This document shows, in pieces, positions 1 to 7,898 of a stretch of 19,102 nucleotides of DNA. How positions within the stretch are numbered: the stretch's first letter is position 1; each line of letters starts with the position of its first letter. The translations under genes were made by a program, and so were the position numbers. Origin of the DNA: Parachlorella kessleri (lineage: Eukaryota > Chlorophyta > Trebouxiophyceae > Chlorellales > Chlorellaceae); contig BBXU01000527.1 of assembly GCA_001598975.1 (NCBI GenBank), positions 1 through 19,102 of the forward strand. Direction: 5' to 3'. Under the pieces are notes generated by a model that ran no database searches, was not told where the DNA came from, and worked only from the letters and a program-made list of their open reading frames with translations.

Positions 1-104
1 CCCACCCACCCACCCACACCCCACCACCACCGCCACCCACCCACCCACCCACACACACACACACACCCACACACACACACACGCACACGCACACGCACCA
101 CACA
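1..104. repeat. CCCA/CA microsatellite
   Basis: The first bases are (CCCA)n followed by (CA)n with CG/CC interruptions. On the minus strand this lies downstream of the last visible menB exon, so it is probably intronic. It contains no exon I can recognise. Confidence 0.95.
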
Positions 105-212
105 CCCTCAGAGTACAAATCGTGAGCCAGCGGATTGTCTTTCTCACCCCTGCCTAGCCGGCCAGCGCGCACTCACCTCTGATGGGCCACCAGTGCACGC
201 TCAATGTTTGTG

Positions 213-509
213 GTTCACCAGTCTAGCCTTGCAGCTTTCCACCATTCCTTGAATCCTAGCAATCCAGCCCCACACCTTTCCACCACCCCCTGTGGCCCAC
301 CAGTCTAGCCCCACACCTTTCCACCACTCCCTGTAGCCCAGCAGGGGCACCCACCTTCTTCTGTCCCACCAGTCTAGCCTTCCAGCTGTCTACCACCCTT
401 TGTGGCCCACCAGGGGCACCCACCTTCTTTGGCCCACCAGTCTAGCCCCACACCTCCCCACCATCCCCTGTAGCCCAGCAGGGGCACCCACCTTCTTCTG
501 GCCCACCAG
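213..509 (-). repeat. Minisatellite containing copies of the menB exon 6 splice donor
   Basis: Read on the minus strand, the end of exon 6 (coding LVGQKK) and its donor GTGGGTGCCCCT recur downstream. The true exon ends at 492. Equivalent exon-like ends lie at 424 and 355, offsets of 68 and 69 bases. Half-units containing CTAGACTGGTG with the exon-like part missing or decayed continue to about 213. The 424 copy codes LVGQ then differs by a one-base loss; the 355 copy again reads LVGQKK. The copies form a local tandem array inside menB intron 6. Confidence 0.85.
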
Positions 510-3219
510 CCGCACCATCTGGGAGGAGCCGTAGCCCGCGTCAAAGCTGCCCACCTTGGGCCCCGTCTGCCCAAACACGGCGTTGTCGGCGGCGATCTGC
601 AGGGGGCTAGTAAGAAGGGTACTGTGATGGAGGAAGGTACTGCCGGGAGGGTACCTCGTGGAGAGGAGGGTACCGCTGGACGGCAAGCTGTTGGCAGATC
701 AGCTCATGGGCAGGAGAGGTAGCAAAGGCCTGATGTGGAGGAAGGATGAGAACACAGCAGAAAGTTCAATCAAGAAAGACAGGGTAGAACCCACCTAGGC
801 GCCAACAGGCGCAAGCCATCACTTCTCACAAACAAGCCCCCCTCCCGCCACCCCTCACACCCTCACCCACGACACAGCATCATACCAAACCCTAGCGATA
901 CACACACCGTGATGTCACAAATCATGTGAAGGATGTGGCCGCCCCCCACTGCATAGCCAGCCACCATGGCCACGACAGGCTTGGGCAACCGCCGGATTTG
1001 GATCTGCAACATACGAAGAGTGGCAGTCGGCAGCAGCCCCTTTATGTTTGACCTTCCGAAACCGAGCGAGACTATACCGCCACACGAAAGACAGCACGTG
1101 ATGCAGTATATCGTCAATCCTGTTGCCTAGGAAGAGATGTGTGTGTGTAGGATGGATGGGTGGGTGGGGGAGGGGGGGGGGGGGGGCCCAGCCTCAGCGG
1201 TTGCTTTTAGTGGATTAGCTGGTGAGTGTTCTTCGAAGCCTTCTCACGCATAAGTGTGCCACCCTACAGGCGTCTAGCTATCGCAGAAGTCATCCCCGAG
1301 GATGGGACGGTGTCCATTCTATCAAGTCCAAAAGAGTCCTAGCGCATAATAGAGGACACCGGCGAGGCTGTGAACGCGCGTCTCCTCGGTAGCTCTAGGC
1401 GTGGCTTGGCACCCCCTTGCAGCAGAGCGAGGGTATGCCTTACAAGGCGGGAGAAGTGTGCAGCCCAGGACAATCCCAAGCAAGGAAGCACTCTGGCGCT
1501 CCATGTTGCAAGTTCACCCAGCCTTGACGCAGGTCACTAGCCAAGCTGCCGGGTCCCAGTCTCAACTGCAGATCCATCATGGAGAACCCGGGGGTGCAAC
1601 GCCAACCCTTACCGCACACCTCCCCTGTCTTGGGCAACAGTGGAGGACTTCAGGCGTACCTGCAGGTCCAGCACATTCAGCCGTGGCACGCCGTCGCTCC
1701 CCACATAGCCCCCATTCCCACGCACAGACTGGTCGCCGCCGCTGCAGAAAGCCAGGGTGCCTTCGCCTACATGGCACACAAGAATAGACAGTATGTTTCC
1801 AATCTTTGGTGCACGCCGGATGCTGAGCTGGTCCAGCACTGTCCAAGTAATGCAGCAGGCCAGCATCAATGGAGGGCCATGGTGGCTTGCCAAGCTCTGG
1901 CAGGGAGGAATCAGCCAAGACATAGGGATCTCTTGACAGTAGCCGGGCACCCATGTGCAGTGCACTACTTTCAGCTCTGTTCGTTGACGCAGCTGGCACC
2001 CGCCAAACTGCTGTCGCGGGCGCTCTATGTCAACTGCCATGCACACCTGTGAGTATAACAACGCCAACCTCCGGGTCGTCTCGTGCGTCAGCAAAGCACA
2101 GGGACATCTCATGGTCTGCAACAGGCCGCGGAAGCAAGGGCAAGCTCTCAGCTAAAACACAGGAAACACAGCATGTGCTCGCTCAACCAGGGCGTCAGCT
2201 CCCGCCCCACCAACCCCACAAAGTCCCAGTTAGTCATCATGGCTCGTCATGACGCTGCGTGCCGAGGCATGCATGACTAGGAAGGCGCCAGACTGAAGGC
2301 CTGAGCCTGGCGAAATGGCTCGTGACTGGGGGCCCTGCCTGGGCTGCTCCAGTTGCAAGCCCGGCTCCTGGCCCGGTGATTCCTGGGCCTGTGCCCACCA
2401 TGCCATGCCCACAATACAGCAAGGGTGGGGAGCCGGTCTTGGTTGCTGGCTCCCTTCTACCCTCCCACCGGTCCATGTGTCCTATGACACCGCAAACGCC
2501 AAAGCTATGTAAACATCACAGCTTTTATGTACTGCACTGTAATGTGGTGTAGTGTACTGGACTACGATGCTGCCCTTGCTCCTTACTCGTCCGTGGTGTG
2601 AAGGCGTTGCGCTTGTGTGGCCGGTTGATGGTAACCTACAGAACACCACCGCTTCCCGCTGCTGTCTGTACAAGTCAAGCATGGCGCCACAGTAATACAA
2701 TAAGGGCTCGGGGCTGCTCGCCTGTACCCCCTAGCCTCACCCGGTACCCTGGAGTAATTTACCGGCTTAAGGATCCCCTGACCATCCCTTGCCCCACCCG
2801 CTCAAACCCAGCTTAGCTAACAAGCAGACTGCACCGCCTGCCACCGCTACCGAAGATAGGTATACTGTTGCCATGTGTGCTGCGCTCGTCTCCTGCTCCC
2901 TTACCTTGGCGATGCCTTCTCCCTCCGCCTTCTCATACTTGATCTCCTCTAGCTGCCAGTTCTGAACCGTGTCTATACGTCGCCAGGTGGCGGGAGCACG
3001 GCTCACTTGGCCATGCACCCGTGCATAGGTGGTGGGGCGCCCAGTGGCAGTAGCGTAGGAGGACCCTGGTGCAGTTTCGCTGCTATCGAGGGCGCCACGT
3101 TCGGCATTGGATGGTACGCCAGCGCCAGTGCTTGCTCGCTCTAGGGCTGCAGTGTCGCCTGGCTCACATGTGAGATGCTGGGTCAGCAGTGCCACGCGCC
3201 TTGCTGCTGAACCTTCCAT
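492..3219 (-). CDS. menB: 1,4-dihydroxy-2-naphthoyl-CoA synthase (naphthoate synthase, MenB), 3' partial, 6 exons
   Basis: Crotonase-fold enzyme that closes the second ring of the naphthoquinone nucleus (o-succinylbenzoyl-CoA to DHNA-CoA) in phylloquinone synthesis. Exons in coding order: 3219-2905, 2635-2587, 2115-2047, 1766-1660, 1003-908 and 596-492. All introns are GT-AG with matching phases, giving 247 residues so far. Visible motifs are VTINRP (106-111), the oxyanion-hole segments FCSGGDQ (151-157) and GYAVGGGH (196-203), and [18 protein letters not shown] (220-237) with the conserved SFD aspartate at 231. The glycine of QTGP is typical of bicarbonate-dependent MenB. This is closer to plant naphthoate synthase than to generic enoyl-CoA hydratase. 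Residues 8-16 form a PTS2-like signal. The protein stops at LVGQKK, where family members continue AREMW..., so the C-terminal third lies beyond the left edge. It is divergent from rbcX. Confidence 0.93.
1004..1659 (-). other. menB intron 4 with a 15-base homopolymer and G-quadruplex-prone tract
   Basis: This 656-base intron separates the exons coding the GGDQ and GGGH segments. At 1158-1186 the plus strand reads GGG, TGGG, TGGGGG, A and then 15 consecutive Gs (1172-1186), which fits a G-quadruplex. The coding strand carries the C-rich complement. Apart from this tract I see no gene, RNA or mobile element here. Confidence 0.8.
2116..2586 (-). other. menB intron 2, no embedded gene seen
   Basis: This 471-base intron joins phase 1 ends, ACG-A to AC-CAT, giving T-N-H. 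The short open frames on both strands have no recognisable motif and I treat them as chance. Intron 5 (597-907, 311 bases) likewise shows nothing of note. The other complete menB introns are under 300 bases. Confidence 0.7.
3172..3198 (-). other. PTS2-like peroxisomal targeting nonapeptide in MenB
   Basis: Residues 8-16 read RVALLTQHL, which fits the broad PTS2 pattern R-(L/V/I)-x5-(H/Q)-(L/A). It sits within the first 20 residues, where PTS2 signals act. As I recall it, plant naphthoate synthase carries a similar nonapeptide and is peroxisomal, so location in algal peroxisomes is inferred. Position 6 is T, outside the strictest consensus. Confidence 0.7.
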
Positions 3220-3408
3220 GCTGGACAGTCGTGCGGCTGTTAGTGCATGGGGCTGGCTTGAATCTCAAACTCTGCAAGGCATGTCCAAGCTATATCATTT
3301 GTTAGTCATGCACCGCAGGCCCGGCAGGTTGTAGTCGCTGCAAAACTCCATCGCCCATCCAGCGCTCCTCTCGTTCGATCTGCTACCATTTTAATTGCCT
3401 AGGGCCTC
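3220..3408. promoter_or_regulatory. Divergent promoter region between menB and rbcX
   Basis: The two proposed ATGs (3219 minus, 3409 plus) are only 189 bases apart, so 5' UTRs and core promoters of both genes must share this stretch. A TATATCATTTG sequence lies near 3290; whether it works as a TATA element is unknown. An in-frame TAG at 3400-3402 precedes the rbcX ATG, making it the first usable start in that exon. An unseen 5' leader exon for either gene would move its promoter. Confidence 0.55.
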
Positions 3409-6400
3409 ATGTTGGCCCAAAGAGGCTCCTTGCGTCATGTGGCTGCCCAAAAACACAAAAACACAGGCAAAACACGCACGCTGCGTTGTATGACGGTGGC
3501 TCAAGATGGCCGAAAAAGGGGCGACGACAAAGAGCGTAGGGAGGATGATATCTCACGCAGCAAGAAAGGTGACAGCTTTGAAGCTACGGCGAGTAGAACG
3601 GGCAGGCCTGCATGGGGATCCCGAACCCCCGATGACACGCCGCTGAGGGATGGCAACAGGGACCGCCTATTAGGGCTTCTAACAGATCGGTAAGTGCCTG
3701 TAGTAGGAGAGATGCTGGATGCCTTTGGTCGTGGGGTTGTGTGGCAGGGAGGTAGCTACAAGGGCAGCTTGTGTTGGCGGGTTCAATGGTGTTGGGCACT
3801 GCAAACAGACCAAACCCCTACCTTGGCCAAGCCCCCAGGTTTCAAAGGGTGTTGTTGCCGTGATGGCACCCTTGCGGGGCACTGCAAGTGGCACAGTCCT
3901 CAAGTTTTGTGTATGACTGGCTGAAGACTGCACTGGGGGAGGAGTGAAACCCAGTTGCAAGCGTGACGAAGCCTATGCTGCTACCTGACCATGAGACACT
4001 CGCCTGGGAATCTGCCAGTTTGCATCTGTGCCTTGCTCCGAATTCTGTCGTGCCTTGCTTTTGATTTCCGTAGTGCCTGTGCCTTATGGGTCGTTTGTAT
4101 TACAGAGGAGGTGTAGCAGAGGCGGCCGCATATGTAACATGCCTGGGGGCTAACAGTAGTCAGTATTATCCGTACAGTGCACAAGCGCGCTTGTCGGTAC
4201 AGTTCAATCCTACCTCCTCTCTGCTCACTCTGCCTGTTCGCACTGCCACCATTACCAAATAGTCAGTGGTGTGTGCGCCTGCAGGGCCGCGAGGACGCTG
4301 GCCTACTATTTTATGGAGCTCAACCCCACCCTGCACAACTGGCTGTACATCTACCTCCAGGAGAATCCGATCCCCAAGGTGCGCTATGCCTTGCTGCGCT
4401 GGTGCAGACTTGCCCATTTTACATATATTTGTATTTGTAAAGCTTCTTTATTTACCAGAGGCACCTGCAGGGCCCTGCCGACCATTGTAGCACTGCGCAA
4501 CCTGTCCAGCTGTGTTCATGCTTGCCATGTGCGGCCCAATACATCATGCTGGCGACCTGCGTGGCAGGGTGTCCCATGGGCACAACTGCAAGGGTGAAGT
4601 GTGCCCTGTGGTCAGCGGACCTGACAGCAGAGCTTCTTTCCTTTCATTGGCTACCTTGAATCGTTTACCGTGGCTTTCCGCATTTTGATCCCCAACTGTG
4701 GCCTGAGCAGTGGCGTCATGTGTGCCTGGTTTATCCAAGCAGGTTCCGTGGCTATTGATATCAGGCGGGGTGGCAGTCTTATGCTCAGCACCAGACGTGA
4801 AGTCATCCTGCCATTGTGGCTGCAGGAGGGAGATTGGGCTGATGTGAGCGGCGAGACCTTCTTACGGAAGCTGCTGGGGTCACCGATGGAAGAGGCTCGC
4901 TACAACTTTGTGAGTTATGGTTAAGTGAGCCAAGGACAGTACAACAGCAAGAGCTTGCAATTGGGTGCCCAGGGCTGGGCCACCGCTGGAGCGGGAGAGC
5001 TACAGCTGTCTGGGTGACACTTGGGTGGGCCTGCTTGGCCTTTGGTGCGCTCGGCCCGAGACACCGTACTACTGGTTGGATGTGCACCAAAAGATCGAAG
5101 GCGAGGCGGAGAGCGTATCAATGCGTGGCTGCCTAGCCTCAGATGCCAGGCTGTGCACTCCATACCACGCTTGAGATACCAGCCTTTGTCCACAGTGTGT
5201 TCGGCCATTGCGTAATCGAGGCCCTGGTTGCATACGCCTTGATGCAGGGCGGGCGGCCTGCGATGTTCTCTTGCGCGACGCCCATGGGTGTGGATCCACG
5301 CAGCATAGCGCAGCGCATCATGGAAATCAGGTATGTGGGGCAGGTGTTGTGGTGAGGCGCCCATTTCGGTCCCACATAATGTGGGATGCTTTCAAGTGCA
5401 TGTTTGCCTGAGCTTGCGTGTTGCAGTCGGGGGTGACGAGCTTGAGCCGTGTTGGGTATGACTGTATACACCGCAGAATGCTTCAGTGCACATCAGCATG
5501 ATATAAGGGGGTTTCTGTGTCCCACTGGCTGTTAAGGAATCTGCTTGGCACAGCAAACTTCCATTGACCTTGTCTTGACTAGGGAGGAAGTCTTGCTCCT
5601 GTGCTCAGCCCCAAACGAGCTGGCTGTCTGCAGACAGCCGGAATGGATGTTCATTTGTTCAGAGTTCTCATATTATTTTTGTTGCTGCTCCCTGCAGGTC
5701 TCAGATTGCCAAGGAGTGGATTGAGGAGCTGAAGCAGGTGTCTGAGGAGAATGCGCTGCTCATGAGGGAGACGGTGCTGAGCTCTTTCTCCCTGGACAAC
5801 CTGGCAGGTGAGGCACCAACTCTGGGCTTCTGCCATGGAAGGACCAAAGGGGATACTGTCAAGGGCTGTTGTAAGAGCTGTGTGTACAGGGGAAAGTTGC
5901 TGGGGTTGTACTGCAAGAGTGTTCTGGAAGGGGACGTGATTGGCATGCACGTGCTGGCTATGGGATTTGTCTTGCCTCGTCAAGTGTACTTGGCAGGGGT
6001 TGACAACTTCGGGATAGTGCCAGATACAGTGTGATCCCCTTGCAGCAGTCGTCGACAGTTTTGAAGGCTGCCTGCCTGACTGGCGGCTTGCTTGCCGCAG
6101 CACTCTGCTGTCCCCGATTATAGGTACACCCTGCGTCCCTATTGTGCGATCCCACCACTGTCCTTGACGTGCAAAGCCGCTGTAATTGCTGGTGGGCCGT
6201 GCCGGTGGCAACGCCACAGTAACAAAAATCAGGCCCCACCTTTTACATCCTGGCTGCGCCTGCTCTGCAGTGGCGGTGGCAGACCCCGCAGCAATCCGGA
6301 ACAGCACCCGCCCCTGGGTCCTGACTGGGTTGAGATATCCCCTGCTGTGCCTGCTGTGCAGTGGCGGTGGCAGACCCCGCAGCCATCCGGAACAGCACCC

Positions 6401-6504
6401 ACCCGGAGGTGCTGGAGATGCAGGCAGCGCTGCCGGAGCTGCAGGTGGCACCCAGGAGGCGCAAGTGGGACCGCAGCGCACTGGATGACTCAGCCGCTAG
6501 CTGA
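3409..6504 (+). CDS. rbcX: RbcX, Rubisco large-subunit assembly chaperone, 6 exons, 264 aa
   Basis: RbcX dimers clamp the C-terminal tail of folded RbcL and assist assembly of the Rubisco core in the chloroplast. Exons: 3409-3689, 4285-4378, 4826-4909, 5248-5330, 5698-5807 and 6362-6504; phases match at every GT-AG junction. Residues 1 to about 85 are rich in K, R, S and A, consistent with a transit peptide plus linker. The core follows: LTDRAARTLAYYFMELNP (90-107) and LHNWLYIYL (110-118) correspond to the family's helix pair around the NP motif; SGETFLRKLL (about 133-142) and AQRIMEIRSQIAKEW (174-188) match the later helices, with the conserved RIM arginine. EENALLMRETVLSSF (200-214) ends the domain. 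A 46-residue tail (KWD, DDSAAS end) has no counterpart in the short cyanobacterial proteins. The acceptor at 5248 is the least certain junction. Confidence 0.87.
3690..4284 (+). other. rbcX intron 1, no embedded gene seen
   Basis: This 595-base intron starts GTAAGT and ends CTGCAG. It joins CG to G to make the arginine before AARTLAYYF. Short open frames on both strands show no family motif. Intron 2 (4379-4825, 447 bases), intron 3 (4910-5247) and intron 4 (5331-5697) also show no extra gene. Confidence 0.65.
6258..6400 (+). repeat. Tandem duplication of the rbcX exon 6 acceptor and exon start
   Basis: A segment of about 52 bases covering the polypyrimidine/CAG acceptor and the first codons of exon 6 occurs at about 6258-6309 and again at about 6349-6400, offset 91 bases. 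Both contain TGCAG followed by TGGCGGTGGCAGACCCCGCA. Only a few substitutions separate them. The downstream copy (exon from 6362) keeps the frame into the terminal reading frame. The upstream copy would start at 6271 and, because 91 is not a multiple of 3, would read a different frame ending at 6488. Confidence 0.88.
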
Positions 6505-7898
6505 GGTGACTAAGGCGTCCATGGGGACGTTGATGTGAAAGGCACAAGCGGGATCGCGGGTTTTTCTGGGTGGTTGGACCAAAGCATGGTTGCCCAAGTG
6601 CAGCGCAGGCCGATGGCCAGGGGAGGTGGCGCCGCAAACTGGCCAGATGTGCAGCTAGTTCATTAGGTGTGCTCATGCCCACCCGATGACTGTTTCGGCA
6701 GGGCCAGTGGTGACTAGACTGGCGCTGGAATCAGCAGGACAGGGCAGGTCTGTTGAAGGGGGCGAGGTGGATACTGTGGGGACACGCTTATTTTTTGTGA
6801 ATGCATCTAGCTGATTTAATAACATCCTGGCTCGTGGTTGAGACTTCGCCAGCAGTCAAGATTGTCTGCCTCTGTTGGCAGCATGGTTGACCTTGGTTGA
6901 TTTAGTTGCACTGCCTATGCTGTGGTGTTGCACGTGCCCTGTCAAGGCCTGGTGAAGCTGGGATTTGATGCCGTATAGGTGGGTGAGAAATCTATCACAA
7001 CTCTGCTGGTGATATTGTTTCCATTGCAGAATTTTACTCTGGCCTCTTGGCTTCGGATGGTGACTGGCTGTCGGCATTTAGTAGCACTGCAATGCCCAAA
7101 ACGGTGAGGTTGAGCCACGGCTGCTGTGACATCAAAACTCCGTGCTTTCCTTCCTATACATAGGTTCTTATTGTACGTTCAGCCTCCCGTGTGCCATACA
7201 TATGCCCAGTTTTCACTGCTCTTGGGGTTTCAGTAACTCCCCTGGCAGTGCTCATGATGCTTGTGATGTGGGACGCTTCGTTGTAATGTGGACGCCTCCC
7301 TGCCTTTGTTTTCCTTTCCTAAGAGCGGTCCGTGTAACATAGCCTGCACCCTAATATCTTTCCCAGTCAAGCCAAGCCTTCAGGGGCGATCGAGCTACAA
7401 GAAAACCGCACCGAGGACACCACAAACAATCCAGCTGCCTGTTAACCTCCAAAGACGTGCAGATACTTGGTAAGAAATTGGTAGGCACTAACTCAAAAGA
7501 ATTGCACTTATGCAGCAAAACTGTTCCACAGAGTTCCAGACCCAAATCCCTGACTGACCAGGCGAGACCATGTAGTACAACCGTGAGCATGCTAGCACTC
7601 CACACATTGTGCTGGAAAGGAGCCCTTCGAGCAAGCCATTTGGCACCTCAGGCCAGAGGCTCCCATCCTATAAAAGATGGTAAACATACACCCTACCCTA
7701 CTCTGCGCCCCCCAGGGTCCATGCCCGCGGGCCATTTATTCAGTTCGTGCCTCCATGTGTTGCCACATCAACCGCAGAGCTAATTGTTCATTCCCTGGGC
7801 TGGATACCTCCTCTACCCAGGGCGGCAGAGGTGCGATCCAGGGTACACCCCTACCAATCACAGGCAGTACCAACCCTACGAGCTCTCGGGCCTCCATC
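6505..7898. other. Convergent 3' region between rbcX and the ceramide synthase-like gene
   Basis: This 1394-base stretch lies between the stop of rbcX (6502-6504) and the stop of the minus-strand gene (7899-7901). It probably holds both 3' UTRs. Open frames of up to about 108 codons occur (for example 7457-7783 plus and 6856-7077 minus) but have no recognisable motif or splice context. No tRNA-like or transposon-like structure was seen. Confidence 0.6.
7282..7286 (+). terminator. Candidate TGTAA polyadenylation signal for rbcX
   Basis: TGTAA is the usual near-upstream poly(A) signal of chlorophyte nuclear genes. After the rbcX stop, the first plus-strand copy I find is 7282-7286, with a second at 7333-7337. 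Use of either implies a 3' UTR near 0.8 kb. I did not find the reverse motif for the opposing gene between 6505 and 7898. Confidence 0.45.

Noticed and set aside
1..104. CCCA/CA repeats as telomere or CRISPR array
   Set aside because: The units are 2-4 bases long, without spacers or a telomere-type heptamer. It is an ordinary microsatellite.
390..686. 98-codon open frame running through menB exon 6
   Set aside because: It is exon 6 plus readthrough into flanking introns. The family sequence should continue AREMW after LVGQKK, while the readthrough is minisatellite.
1577..2121. Overlapping open frames of 140-170 codons on the minus strand and 157 on the plus strand
   Set aside because: Only two short pieces match a family (2047-2115 and 1660-1766, menB exons 3 and 4). 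The rest is intron or antisense.
3107..3334. 75-codon plus-strand frame upstream of rbcX
   Set aside because: It is antisense to menB exon 1 and has no recognisable motif.
5651..6481. 276-codon minus-strand open frame, the longest in the window
   Set aside because: It is antisense to rbcX exons 5-6, whose plus-strand reading matches RbcX with correct splice phases. Its composition is repetitive because of the exon duplication.
7457..7783. 108-codon plus-strand frame in the convergent gap
   Set aside because: No recognisable domain, no splice partners, and a likely 3' UTR location.
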